Shown here in pieces: positions 17,253 to 26,866 of a DNA stretch of 35,688 bases; position 1 is the first letter of the stretch, and every line of letters starts with the position of its first letter. The notes beneath the pieces were generated by a model that did no database searches, was not told the DNA's origin, and saw only the letters and a program-made list of their open reading frames with translations. The translations under genes and the position numbers were made by a program. Origin of the DNA: Draconibacterium orientale (GTDB lineage: Bacteria > Bacteroidota > Bacteroidia > Bacteroidales > UBA12170); NCBI GenBank assembly GCA_020718315.1, contig DYSK01000001.1, forward strand, positions 3,936 through 39,623, read 5' to 3'.

Positions 17253-17936
17253 ATGACACACAAAGAAACCAGCAGAAGAGATTTTCTGAAAAAATTAGCC
17301 ATTGGTGGTGGTGGAGTCGTTATTTTGGGAAAATATCATTTCCTTTTTGGGAATGAGCCTTCAAACGGACTGCTTAAAGCCATTGTTGTCGATTTCGACA
17401 AATGTACAGGTTGCCGCACTTGCGAAACCGTTTGTTCGGCTTTTCATCATCCCGTTCAAATTGACGGCGAACAACTCAATGGATTGGGAAACCCAAAATT
17501 GGGAAATATTCAAGTTTATCATTTCAATCCCGATGTGGATATTCCAAGCGTTTGCGCCAATTGCCCCGACACTCCATGTGTAAATGCTTGCCCCGTTACG
17601 ACCGATCCAAAGGCCATTCGTAAATCCATCTACCGCGATCAGCTTACGCAAGCCATTCGTACCAACCACGATGTTTGTATCAGTTGCGGTTCATGCGCCG
17701 ATGCGTGCAACACAGAACGCACCGGTGTCATCAAAATGAATCCGAAAACCAATCATCCGGAGCATATTTGCGATCAGTGTGGTGGCGATCCTCAGTGCGT
17801 AAAATATTGTCCTTTTGGCGCTTTGTCATTTAAAGAGGTGGATATCAAGGGTGCTTATTTTGGATTGTCGCCCCAAGAAATTGCCGAAAAATTATTTGAA
17901 CGTTATTATGAAGCAGAGGAGGTGATCAATGGATAA
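17253..17936 (+). CDS. Tat-signal 4x[4Fe-4S] ferredoxin-like electron-transfer subunit (HybA/DmsB type)
   Basis: ETSRRDFLKKLAIGGGGVVILG Tat-like signal; four cysteine clusters CTGCRTCETVC, CANCPDTPCVNACP, CISCGSCADAC, CDQCGGDPQCVKYCP. Confidence 0.92.
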   Translation: MTHKETSRRDFLKKLAIGGGGVVILGKYHFLFGNEPSNGLLKAIVVDFDKCTGCRTCETVCSAFHHPVQIDGEQLNGLGNPKLGNIQVYHFNPDVDIPSVCANCPDTPCVNACPVTTDPKAIRKSIYRDQLTQAIRTNHDVCISCGSCADACNTERTGVIKMNPKTNHPEHICDQCGGDPQCVKYCPFGALSFKEVDIKGAYFGLSPQEIAEKLFERYYEAEEVING

Positions 17937-19737
17937 TATAATGGGGCAATATGGTATTTTGTTGGATATAAATCTGACTACCAAAGAAATAAATAAAACG
18001 CCGATAAGCAAAAGTGATCTAAAAAATTTTCTGGGAGGAAGAGGTTTGGGAATGAAAATTTTATGGGATCGAATCAAAAAACCCGGCCTCGATCCCATGT
18101 CGCCCGAAAATCCCTTGTGTTTTATGCCAGGACCATTTAGTGGATTGCCAATTCCCTCTTCTTCGCGAACAACCGTTGTTACGAAATCGCCAAGAACTTC
18201 TCCTGAAAACAAAAAGTACGAACATTCTTCCACTGTTTCCTACGCCAATATGGGCGGATTTTTTGGTCCGGAAGTAAAGTTTGCGGGCTATGATGGCATT
18301 GTAGTAATGGGAAAAGCCAGCTCGCCCGTTTATATTCTTATCGAAGACGATAAAGTAGAAATCAAAAGCGCCCTTTCCTATTGGGGAATGGGAACCGATA
18401 GTTTTGATAAGGCATTCATCGAAAAATATGGAAAAGAGTACCAATCGTGTTACATTGGGCAAGGTGGCGAAAATTTGGTTCCCTATGCCAGTATTTTAAA
18501 CACCGCTGCTCGAGCAGCCGGACGTGGTGGAGTTGGAGCCGTAATGGGATCAAAAAACCTGAAAGCGATTGTTGTAAAAGGAACAAAACAACCTCAATTG
18601 GCTAAGCATAAAATGTATCTCGAACTATTGGAAAAAGCCAGAACAGCTTTTCGGGAAGACAAAGAAGGTGTTGAATATTGGCGTTCGGGAGGAACGGCTC
18701 ATGCTTTGCAAAACTCCAGCAATAATGGAACCATGGCGGTGCGAAATTACCGCGAAGGAACCTTTAAAGAAGTGGAAATGATCAATACAAAATCGGCCAG
18801 AACACAAATTTGGAAACGCGATTTTGCCTGTTTCTCCTGCCAATTGGCCTGCAAAAAAAGCGGATTTGCCAAAGGCGCTTATGGTGGAGTTGTACACGAC
18901 GGCCCGGAATACGAAACCGGCACCATGTTGGGAGCCAATCTTTTGATTTCAGATTTGGCCGGTCTAAATAAAATGATCGCTATTTGCGATGATTACGGCA
19001 TCGACATCATCACAACGGGAGGCGTACTGGGATTTTTGATGGAAGCCAGAGAAAAAGGAATGATTGATTTAACTTTTTTGGACGGAATTGATCTCACATG
19101 GGGAAATATTGATGCTTCTATCGAAATGATTCACAAGATTGCTCGCCGTCAGGGAATAGGAAAGATTGCTTCCATGGGTGTAAAAGCCTTGGCGCAGAAA
19201 ATCGGAAAAGGTTCAGAAGAATTCGCCATTCATGTAAAAGGGCATGAACTGGCCGCTTGGAATGTGAACGTAAATGCTGAACGAATGATGATTACATACG
19301 CTACGGCAAATAGAGGCGCATGCCATCTGAATAGCTCAAGCTTTAGTCGTCAAAACAATAGCGCAATACAGGATTCGTTGGGCGCTTGTAGTTTTGCCGG
19401 AGGCTGGTACAAAAACGATATCTCGTATCGAAAATTTATTGAAGCCATCACCGGCGAAGAACATACCGACGAAGAGTTTAATCAGATTGGCGAACGTGTT
19501 TTTAATCTGGAAAAAATGTTCAATTACCGGGAAGGTTTTACACGTGCCGACGACAAGCTTCCCGAACGCTTCTTTAAAGATGCACATACGTATGGCAAAG
19601 GCAAAGATGTATTGGCTTCTCATGCCGATTTTGATAAATGGGTAGAAAAATACTATACCGAACGAGGTTGGGATTTGCAAACCAGTATGCCGAAATCGGA
19701 AAAACTCACTCAGCTCGGACTGGAATTTACACTTTAG
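17929..19737 (+). CDS. Aldehyde:ferredoxin oxidoreductase family, tungsten/molybdopterin enzyme
   Basis: GGRGLGMKILWDRI; ARAAGRGGVGAVMGSKNLKAIVVKG; [4Fe-4S] ligands CFSCQLAC and distal DSLGACSF. Overlaps the ferredoxin gene by 8 nt. Confidence 0.95.
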   Translation: MDNIMGQYGILLDINLTTKEINKTPISKSDLKNFLGGRGLGMKILWDRIKKPGLDPMSPENPLCFMPGPFSGLPIPSSSRTTVVTKSPRTSPENKKYEHSSTVSYANMGGFFGPEVKFAGYDGIVVMGKASSPVYILIEDDKVEIKSALSYWGMGTDSFDKAFIEKYGKEYQSCYIGQGGENLVPYASILNTAARAAGRGGVGAVMGSKNLKAIVVKGTKQPQLAKHKMYLELLEKARTAFREDKEGVEYWRSGGTAHALQNSSNNGTMAVRNYREGTFKEVEMINTKSARTQIWKRDFACFSCQLACKKSGFAKGAYGGVVHDGPEYETGTMLGANLLISDLAGLNKMIAICDDYGIDIITTGGVLGFLMEAREKGMIDLTFLDGIDLTWGNIDASIEMIHKIARRQGIGKIASMGVKALAQKIGKGSEEFAIHVKGHELAAWNVNVNAERMMITYATANRGACHLNSSSFSRQNNSAIQDSLGACSFAGGWYKNDISYRKFIEAITGEEHTDEEFNQIGERVFNLEKMFNYREGFTRADDKLPERFFKDAHTYGKGKDVLASHADFDKWVEKYYTERGWDLQTSMPKSEKLTQLGLEFTL

Positions 19738-19757
19738 CCGCGAGACGAATTAAATGG

Positions 19758-19784
19758 ACGACGCTTTTTTCGAAGGAGCGTCGT
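19758..19784 (+). terminator. Rho-independent terminator after the AOR gene
   Basis: ACGACGCT (19758-19765) / AGCGTCGT (19777-19784) stem followed by TCTTTGTTTG. Confidence 0.65.
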
Positions 19785-19851
19785 TCTTTGTTTGCAGAAA
19801 ACCAGCCTATTTCATTCACTTATTTTAACTTTTTACCACTGAAAATTTTCC

Positions 19852-19859
19852 TATTTTTG
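19852..19859 (+). promoter_or_regulatory. Candidate -7 element of guaB
   Basis: TATTTTTG matches TAnnTTTG, 19 nt before the ATG. Confidence 0.5.
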
Positions 19860-19878
19860 CTGCTAAAATTTTAAAACA

Positions 19879-21345
19879 ATGGCTGCAGGAACAGAAAAAA
19901 TTAGTGGTGAAGGTTTGACCTACGATGATGTACTTTTGATTCCCGCTTATTCGGAGGTTTTGCCTCGCGAAGTGGATGTAAGAACTCGATTCACGCGCAA
20001 TATTAGTCTCAATATCCCCATTATTTCTGCTGCCATGGATACTGTTACAGAATCTAAAATGGCCATTGCGCTGGCGCAAGAAGGCGGAATTGGTGTGATT
20101 CATAAGAATATGACGATCGAAATGCAGGCCGGAGAAGTTGTCAAAGTGAAACGAGCAGAAAACGGAATGATTATCGATCCCATCACCATTTCTTCTAAAG
20201 CACTTGTGTCGGATGCGCTTTCTTTGATGAGCGAATACCGCATTGGTGGAATTCCGGTGGTGGATAAATCGAATAAACTGGTGGGCATTGTTACCAATCG
20301 CGATTTGCGCTTCGAACGAAGATTGGATAGAGCCATCAAAGAGGTGATGACTAAAAAGGTTGTAACTGTGAGCGAATTCACTACTTTTGAAAAAGCCGCC
20401 GATATCTTGCAAGAATACAAAATCGAAAAGCTTCCGGTTGTTAATAAGGAATACAAATTGGTAGGCTTGATTACGTATCGAGATATCATAAAAATAAAAG
20501 AACGCCCAAATGCCTGCAAAGACGAACGTGGGCGGCTGCGCGTGGCTGCAGCAATCGGAATTGGTGGCGACACAATGAGTAGAGCCGAAGCTCTTGTTAA
20601 AGCCGGTGTCGATGCTTTGGTTTTGGATACCGCACACGGCCACACAAAAGGAGTTGTTCTTACATTGAAAAAGATAAAAGAATTGTATCCAAATATGGAG
20701 GTAGTTGTTGGCAATATTGCCACCGGCGATGCAGCAAAAGCTTTGGTTGAAGCCGGCGCCGATGCTGTTAAAGTTGGGATTGGACCCGGTTCCATTTGCA
20801 CTACTCGTGTGATTGCAGGTGTAGGCGTTCCTCAGTTTTCTGCTGTTTTAAATGTTGCCGAAGCCATCAAAGGAAGCGGAGTTCCGGTGATTGCAGATGG
20901 TGGAATTCGATATACGGGCGATATTGTGAAAGCGTTGGCTGCCGGCGCCGATACAATTATGGCTGGAAGTTTGTTTGCCGGTGTGGATGAGTCGCCGGGT
21001 GAGACGATTATATTTGAAGGCCGGAAATTCAAGTCGTACCGCGGAATGGGTTCGGTGGAAGCCATGCAGCAAGGCTCCAAAGACAGGTATTTTCAGGATA
21101 TGGAAGACGAAATAAGCAAACTGGTTCCGGAAGGAATTGTGGGGCGAGTTCCTTATAAAGGAAGTCTTTCTGAGGTAATTCACCAGATGGTTGGTGGATT
21201 GCGCGCCGGAATGGGATATTCGGGTTCAAAAGATGTACAAACGCTTCAACAAGCAAAATTTACAAAAATTACTGCCGCCGGAGTTATTGAAAGTCATCCA
21301 CACGATATTTCAATCATGCGCGAGGCGCCAAACTATAGTCGTTAA
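19879..21345 (+). CDS. guaB: IMP dehydrogenase
   Basis: [28 protein letters not shown]; two CBS repeats; [22 protein letters not shown] catalytic loop; [10 protein letters not shown]. Confidence 0.97.
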   Translation: MAAGTEKISGEGLTYDDVLLIPAYSEVLPREVDVRTRFTRNISLNIPIISAAMDTVTESKMAIALAQEGGIGVIHKNMTIEMQAGEVVKVKRAENGMIIDPITISSKALVSDALSLMSEYRIGGIPVVDKSNKLVGIVTNRDLRFERRLDRAIKEVMTKKVVTVSEFTTFEKAADILQEYKIEKLPVVNKEYKLVGLITYRDIIKIKERPNACKDERGRLRVAAAIGIGGDTMSRAEALVKAGVDALVLDTAHGHTKGVVLTLKKIKELYPNMEVVVGNIATGDAAKALVEAGADAVKVGIGPGSICTTRVIAGVGVPQFSAVLNVAEAIKGSGVPVIADGGIRYTGDIVKALAAGADTIMAGSLFAGVDESPGETIIFEGRKFKSYRGMGSVEAMQQGSKDRYFQDMEDEISKLVPEGIVGRVPYKGSLSEVIHQMVGGLRAGMGYSGSKDVQTLQQAKFTKITAAGVIESHPHDISIMREAPNYSR

Positions 21346-21364
21346 TTTTTTCAAAAATAGAGAT

Positions 21365-23359
21365 ATGCTAAAAAAATGGCTTTTTATACTTGGGTTAGGA
21401 ATTGTAACTATTTCGACAAATTACGCACAAAACTCAGAAAAGATACTCCTTCAGATAGGAAACGAGAAAGTTGAAACTGAAGAATTTTGGGCTATTTATC
21501 AGAAAAACAATAAAATAAATATAGAGGGCAAAAAAACAGATTTAGACGAGTACCTCGATCTTTTCATAAAATTCAAACTGAAGGTAAAAGAAGCCAAAGA
21601 TGCTCATTTGGATACCAATGCTGCTTTTGTTAAAGAATTGAACGGCTATCGCCAACAGCTTGTAAAACCTTATTTGGTGATAGAAGAAATAAACGAGCAA
21701 ACAGTAAAAGAAGTTTATGCCCGCATGCAGAATATTGTTCGAGCCAGTCATATTTTGTTGCGCATAGGCGAGAATGCGACTCCAGCCGATACTTTAGTTG
21801 CTTATCAAAAAGCGAATAAGATCAGGGAAGAGATTCTTGGTGGAAAATATAGCTTCACCGATGCGGCCGTTTTGTTTTCCGAAGATCCATCGGCGCGAGA
21901 TATGGATATGGGAGCCGATCGTCCGAAACGACCGGGAAACAAAGGCGACTTGGGCTATTTTGGCACTTTTGATATGGTTTATCCATTCGAAGAAGCTGTT
22001 TTTCATTTGAATATAGGAGAAATTTCGCCTCCGGTACAAACGCGCTTTGGTTATCATTTAATCTTATTGACGGACAAAATTCATGCCTTTACGCAAGCCA
22101 GAGCAGCGCATATTTTTATTCAAAACGCGGCTTCGGAATCGGCCATCGATTCTTCTAAAATAAAAATAGAAAAAATTTACACCCTGATACAGCAAGGACA
22201 ATCTTTTGAAGATGTAGCTTTGCACTATTCCGACGATAAAGGCTCAAGCGAAAAAGGAGGCGAATTGCCCTGGTTTTCGGCCAACAGAATGGTTCCGGAA
22301 TTTATCGAAGCAATTTCAAAAATGCAAATTGGCGAGATTTCGAAACCGCTCAAAACGAGTTTTGGTTGGCATATTCTCAAATACCTAGAATTAAAGCCTT
22401 TGGGAAGTTTTGAGACTTTGGAAAAAGACATCAACGAAAAATTGAAACGCGATGTGAGATCGGCCAAAGGAGAACAAGCCAAAATTGCCCAAATCAAGCT
22501 CGAAGAAAATTTTCAGGAATTTCCGGAGGCGGCAACCGAAGCTTTGAAGGCGATTAACAGCGATTTTTACAACAAAGACTTTGATATTCAATCGTTGAAA
22601 AATTTGCAAAAGCCCGTTTTTAAAATCCGCGACCAAATTTATACTCAATTTTATTTCTTAGAATTTGTATTCGCAAGGCGAGCTGCCACCATGCCATCAA
22701 ATGCACAAAGTCTGTATCAGAGCTCTTTCAATGAATACAAAGATAAGGCATGCTTGGCATTCGAAGAAAAGCATTTGGAAGAAAAACAATTCGATTTCCG
22801 GATGATTATGAATGAATACCGCGAAGGGCTGCTTTTGTTTGAAGTCATGGACAAGAAAGTATGGTCAAAAGCGTCTTCCGACACGCTCGGACTTCAAAAT
22901 TTCTTTCGCCAAAATCAAAAAAAATTCCAATGGAAAGAAAGAGCCGAAATAAGTGTGTTTCATTTTAACGACAAAAGTTATTTTGGAAAGGTAAAAGAAA
23001 TGCTCTTAAACAAAAAAACAGAAGAAGAAATACTTCAGGAAGTAAAAATGGATAGCCTTATGCCCATTCGGATCGAAACCTTGAAAATCGAAAAAGGACA
23101 AAATTCGCCTTACGGAGGTTTCAAATGGAAAAAAGAGGCTGTTTATACGCTCAAAGATGCAAATGGAAAGGCTGATCAGCTTGTTGTTTTTCGCGAACTA
23201 TTCAAGCCGGAACAAAAGCAGTTCAACGAAACACGTGGACTCGTCATTGCCGACTATCAAGATTTTCTGGAAAAACAATGGCTTACAGATCTGAGAACAA
23301 AGTATGAAATTGTCGTAAACAAAGAAGCTTTAAAGGAATTAAAAAAGCGAAGTAATTGA
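21365..23359 (+). CDS. Periplasmic peptidylprolyl isomerase (two parvulin/rotamase domains)
   Basis: The signal peptide MLKKWLFILGLGIVTISTNYAQ starts at 21365 (the ORF track start at 21191 lies inside guaB). Rotamase repeats RASHILLRIG...GDLGYFGTFDMVYPFEEAVF and RAAHIFIQNA...GGELPWFSANRMVPEFIEA. Confidence 0.92.
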   Translation: MLKKWLFILGLGIVTISTNYAQNSEKILLQIGNEKVETEEFWAIYQKNNKINIEGKKTDLDEYLDLFIKFKLKVKEAKDAHLDTNAAFVKELNGYRQQLVKPYLVIEEINEQTVKEVYARMQNIVRASHILLRIGENATPADTLVAYQKANKIREEILGGKYSFTDAAVLFSEDPSARDMDMGADRPKRPGNKGDLGYFGTFDMVYPFEEAVFHLNIGEISPPVQTRFGYHLILLTDKIHAFTQARAAHIFIQNAASESAIDSSKIKIEKIYTLIQQGQSFEDVALHYSDDKGSSEKGGELPWFSANRMVPEFIEAISKMQIGEISKPLKTSFGWHILKYLELKPLGSFETLEKDINEKLKRDVRSAKGEQAKIAQIKLEENFQEFPEAATEALKAINSDFYNKDFDIQSLKNLQKPVFKIRDQIYTQFYFLEFVFARRAATMPSNAQSLYQSSFNEYKDKACLAFEEKHLEEKQFDFRMIMNEYREGLLLFEVMDKKVWSKASSDTLGLQNFFRQNQKKFQWKERAEISVFHFNDKSYFGKVKEMLLNKKTEEEILQEVKMDSLMPIRIETLKIEKGQNSPYGGFKWKKEAVYTLKDANGKADQLVVFRELFKPEQKQFNETRGLVIADYQDFLEKQWLTDLRTKYEIVVNKEALKELKKRSN

Positions 23360-24216
23360 TGAATACCATAAATAAAATAGTGTTTTTTGTTTTCTTGCTG
23401 GGACTCGCATCCTGTGCCAACAAAGGCCCGGAGAAAGATGGTGTTATTCTGGCACGCGTAAAAGAACACTATTTTTATTTTTCCGATATCAAAGAGCATA
23501 TTTCGCCGGGGATCAGTTCTACCGATTCTTTGCAATTGGTTCAAAGCCTCGTAAATTCGTGGGTTCGCAATGAAATTTTACTTCTGCATGCGGAAAGCAA
23601 TCTGCCCGATAGTTTGAAAGATTTTACAAAACAGATGGCCGAATACCGAAACTCGCTGCTTTTGTTTCAGTTTAAAAAACGCTATATCGAACAAGAGCTC
23701 GATACCGTTATTTCGGAATACGAAATGGCAAAATATTATTCGGAACATCTGAGTGATTTTGAACTTAAGGAAAGCATTGTGCAATTTAGCTTTATTCAAA
23801 TGAAAGAAAATTCGCCAGAACTGCTCAGGGCGCGATCGCTATTTCAGCAAGTAGGCGATGTTGACTTGCAAAAAACAAAGTTGGAGAGTTTTTGTGTCCA
23901 AAACGGTGTGGATTATTTTACCGACGACGAAAAGTGGATTCCCTTCAATGATGTTTTGTCGAAAATTCCGCTGACCACATACAACAATGCTGTTTTTTTG
24001 AAAAACAACAAATTTATTGAGTTCAAAAATGCCCCATTTGTCTATTTTATTTACATCAAAGATTATAAAGTGGCCGAAGAAATATCGCCTTTGGAGTTTG
24101 AGCGCGAGAAAATAAAGCGGATAATTTTGAACAAAAGAAAGCTATTATTAATTGAAAACATGGAAAGTGCTTTATTTGAACGCGCTTTTCAACAAAAGAA
24201 TTTCGAGATTTATTAA
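23359..24216 (+). CDS. SurA-N-like lipoprotein without a recognisable rotamase domain
   Basis: MNTINKIVFFVFLLGLASCANKG lipobox; ARVKEHYFYFSDIKEHI...LVNSWVRNEILLLHAE resembles the foldase N-terminal domain; its ATG overlaps the upstream TGA stop. Confidence 0.7.
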   Translation: MNTINKIVFFVFLLGLASCANKGPEKDGVILARVKEHYFYFSDIKEHISPGISSTDSLQLVQSLVNSWVRNEILLLHAESNLPDSLKDFTKQMAEYRNSLLLFQFKKRYIEQELDTVISEYEMAKYYSEHLSDFELKESIVQFSFIQMKENSPELLRARSLFQQVGDVDLQKTKLESFCVQNGVDYFTDDEKWIPFNDVLSKIPLTTYNNAVFLKNNKFIEFKNAPFVYFIYIKDYKVAEEISPLEFEREKIKRIILNKRKLLLIENMESALFERAFQQKNFEIY

Positions 24217-24244
24217 TTTGAATGATCGCATTCGATTATTGTCT

Positions 24245-24252
24245 TAATTTTG
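24245..24252 (+). promoter_or_regulatory. Candidate internal -7 element in front of the surA-type gene
   Basis: TAATTTTG matches TAnnTTTG, 30 nt before the ATG at 24283. Confidence 0.4.
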
Positions 24253-24282
24253 AACCCAATCAGCTAACGAAAAAAAATTAAA

Positions 24283-25641
24283 ATGAAGAAGACTTTTTCA
24301 ATACTCACCTTTGCCCTTTTAAGCTTGCTTGCCTTTGCGCAAGACATCAAACAGAAACCACTAACAGTATTGGATGAGGTGGTTGCCGTTGTTGGCAAAA
24401 ACATCATCCTTCAATCCGATATTGAAACCCAATATATGCAACATCGCATGCAAGGTTATGTAGAGGGAAGTTCTGCAACGATTAAGTGCGATATATTGAA
24501 AGAGCTGATTTTTCAAAAATTACTTCTTAATCAAGCGGATATCGACAGCATTGTTGTGAATAGTTCCTCTGTAAATCAAGAATTGGACCGGAGGTTTAAA
24601 TATTTTATTTCGCAATTTGGAAGTCAGGAAAAACTGGAAGAATATTACCACAAAACGGTAGATCAATTCAAGGAGGAAATGCGTGAAATTATTCAGGATC
24701 AGTTGATGCAGCAAGAAGTTCAGGCTGCCATCACAAAAAACGTAAACATTACTCCCAAGGAAATAAAAGCTTTTTTCAAGGAAATACCAAGCGACAGTTT
24801 GCCCTTGATCAATACGGCCTTTCAAGTGGCCGAAATTGTAAAAAAACCACCTGTTTCAGCAGCAGAAAAATTAGCTGTTAAAGAGCGGCTTTTGGGTTTG
24901 AGAACGCGGGTTTTGAAAGGCGAAAATTTTGCTACCTTGGCTATCCTTTATTCGGAAGATCCAGGTTCGGCCAAAAAAGGTGGCGAGCTTGGAATGTACG
25001 GAAGAGGCGAATTGTATCCCGAATTTGAATCGGTTGCCTTTGGATTGAAAGAAGGCGAAATTTCCGGTATTGTTGAAACAGAGGCCGGATACCACGTTAT
25101 CCAAATGATTGAGCGAAAAGATGATTTTATCAATGTGCGCCATATTTTGCTTCGCCCTAAAATCTCTCCAATCGAACTTCAAAAAGCTGCCGACTTCTTG
25201 GATAGCATTCATGGCTTGATTTTGAGCGATAGCATTTCTTTTGCCGATGCAGCAAGGCTCTTTTCGGACAATCAAAACCGCTTTAACGGGGGATTAATTA
25301 TCAATCCAAATTCGGGCAATTCAAAATTCCAAGCCGAAGAATTGGATCCAAAAATATTTTATGTGATCGACAATATGGAAATTGGACAAGTTTCCGGTAC
25401 AGTAAGCTTTACTACCGAAGAAAATATGCCCGCCTTCCGCATGCTTCAATTGGTAGATAAAACGGCTCCTCATAAAGCCAATATGGAGCAAGATTATGAT
25501 GTAATTCAAAAAGCAACGATCAATAAAAAGAAACAGCAAGTCATTGATCAGTGGGTAATTCTTCGTGCAGCAAAAACCTATATCCGAATAAACGAGAAAT
25601 ACAACAAATGTTCGTATTACGAAACGTGGCAGTCGAAATAA
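24283..25641 (+). CDS. surA: SurA-type periplasmic peptidylprolyl isomerase
   Basis: Signal peptide; LDEVVAVVGKNIILQSDIETQYMQ SurA-N domain; rotamase GGELGMYGRGELYPEFESVAFGLKEGEISGIVETEAGYHVIQMIE plus a second, more divergent one. Confidence 0.9.
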   Translation: MKKTFSILTFALLSLLAFAQDIKQKPLTVLDEVVAVVGKNIILQSDIETQYMQHRMQGYVEGSSATIKCDILKELIFQKLLLNQADIDSIVVNSSSVNQELDRRFKYFISQFGSQEKLEEYYHKTVDQFKEEMREIIQDQLMQQEVQAAITKNVNITPKEIKAFFKEIPSDSLPLINTAFQVAEIVKKPPVSAAEKLAVKERLLGLRTRVLKGENFATLAILYSEDPGSAKKGGELGMYGRGELYPEFESVAFGLKEGEISGIVETEAGYHVIQMIERKDDFINVRHILLRPKISPIELQKAADFLDSIHGLILSDSISFADAARLFSDNQNRFNGGLIINPNSGNSKFQAEELDPKIFYVIDNMEIGQVSGTVSFTTEENMPAFRMLQLVDKTAPHKANMEQDYDVIQKATINKKKQQVIDQWVILRAAKTYIRINEKYNKCSYYETWQSK

Positions 25642-25659
25642 TCGCACAGCAAGAATCGA

Positions 25660-26241
25660 ATGCTTGAATTTGAAAATATAGAGAGCCCTTTGCCTGCAAA
25701 CTTTGTGATGCCAAATCTGCTGTTGTTAGCCGGAGCAGGGCAAAATGTGGGAAAGACGAGTTTTGGAGTGGCTTGTATTCAATATCTGAAAAGATTGAAT
25801 TACAAAGTGAATGCACTTAAGATTACGCCGCACTTCCATTCCAAAAATCCCGTTTATCTGATTGTTCAGGAAAAAAATTTTCAGATTTCGCTCGAAAAAG
25901 ACATAAACGGATCCAAAGATAGCTCGCGTTTGTTGAGAGCCGGTGCTGATGAAGTTTTTTTTGTTCAAACCAAGTCAGACCAAGCTTTGACAAAAGCTTT
26001 TAATTTGGTGAGCACTATGGCCGACAAGCAGGTGTTGTGGATTTGTGAATCTGGAGGACTGCGCGAAATTGTGGAACCGGGACTGTTTCTGTATTTCAAA
26101 ATGAAAGATCAATTCCCAATCAAAGCATCGGCACAAAGACTTATGCCGTTGGCCAACAGAATTGTAGCGTTCGACGGAATAAATTTTGATTTCTCGCCCG
26201 AAGAAATACAGATACAAAATCATCGGTTTAGCCTGAAATAG
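25660..26241 (+). CDS. MobB-like P-loop NTPase of unknown specific function
   Basis: LLLLAGAGQNVGKTSFGVACIQYLKRLNYKVNALKITPHFH...KDSSRLLRAGADEVFFV...LWICESGG: P-loop, Lys-x-x-x-His and KDSxRxxxAGA order resemble MobB. Confidence 0.65.
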   Translation: MLEFENIESPLPANFVMPNLLLLAGAGQNVGKTSFGVACIQYLKRLNYKVNALKITPHFHSKNPVYLIVQEKNFQISLEKDINGSKDSSRLLRAGADEVFFVQTKSDQALTKAFNLVSTMADKQVLWICESGGLREIVEPGLFLYFKMKDQFPIKASAQRLMPLANRIVAFDGINFDFSPEEIQIQNHRFSLK

Positions 26242-26248
26242 CAGTGAC

Positions 26249-26821
26249 TTAAAGCTCTTCTTTGAGCCAATTCCAAATTATTGTTTTGCCATAAGGAGTC
26301 ATGATGGACTCCGGATGAAATTGTATGCCTTTGAGCTTGTATTTTTTGTGCCGCAAAGCCATGGTAATATTTTCTTCGCTGCGGGCAATTATTTCTAAAT
26401 CAGTTGGAAATTCATCCTGCGAAACCGCCCAACTGTGATACAATCCTACTTGAGTTTTGTTTGGAACACCTTCAAAAAGGATGTCGTTCTTTAAAATCGC
26501 AATGGTTTTGCTGAGACCATGAACGGCTTGTTCGAGATTGTACAATTTCCCACCAAAAGCCTCGGCAATGGCGTGATGTCCCAAACATACGCCCAAAATG
26601 GATTTCGAGGGAGCATATTTTCGGATAATCTCTGACATCGAGCCGGCATCGCGAGGAAGTCCGGCGCCGGGCGAAAGCATTATCTTATCATAAAAAGCCA
26701 CATCTTCCAAGCGGATTTTGTCGTTTTTTATGATATCAAGCCGTTTTACGCCAAACTGGTCGATCAATTGCTTTAAATTATAGGTGAACGAATCGTAATT
26801 GTCGAGCAAAAGCACATTCAT
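26249..26821 (-). CDS. pabA: Aminodeoxychorismate/anthranilate synthase glutamine amidotransferase subunit
   Basis: MNVLLLDNYDSFTYNLKQLI; SPGAGLPRDAGSM; GVCLGHHAIAEAFGG catalytic Cys; GIQFHPESIMTPYG. Confidence 0.92.
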   Translation of the reverse strand: MNVLLLDNYDSFTYNLKQLIDQFGVKRLDIIKNDKIRLEDVAFYDKIMLSPGAGLPRDAGSMSEIIRKYAPSKSILGVCLGHHAIAEAFGGKLYNLEQAVHGLSKTIAILKNDILFEGVPNKTQVGLYHSWAVSQDEFPTDLEIIARSEENITMALRHKKYKLKGIQFHPESIMTPYGKTIIWNWLKEEL

Positions 26822-26834
26822 AAAGGGCAATTTT

Positions 26835-26842
26835 TATCTTTG
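26835..26842 (+). promoter_or_regulatory. Candidate -7 element of pabB
   Basis: TATCTTTG matches TAnnTTTG, 24 nt before the ATG at 26867; it lies in the 45-bp pabA/pabB divergent gap. Confidence 0.5.
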
Positions 26843-26866
26843 CAATACTATAAAAAATTGATTGAT

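Noticed and set aside
19825-20643. 272-aa minus-strand ORF (and the 233-aa ORF 20100-20801) antisense to guaB
   Set aside because: guaB is unambiguous on the plus strand. The antisense translation is a Phe/His/Asn/Ser-rich composition artefact with no recognisable domain or promoter.
21191-21364. ORF-track N-terminal extension of the PPIase into guaB
   Set aside because: The ATG at 21365 starts a clean signal peptide; the upstream residues are an out-of-frame read of guaB.
24220-24233. GAATG-ATCG-CATTC inverted repeat after the rotamase-less foldase gene
   Set aside because: Five-bp stem without a T-tract, too weak for a terminator or operator claim.
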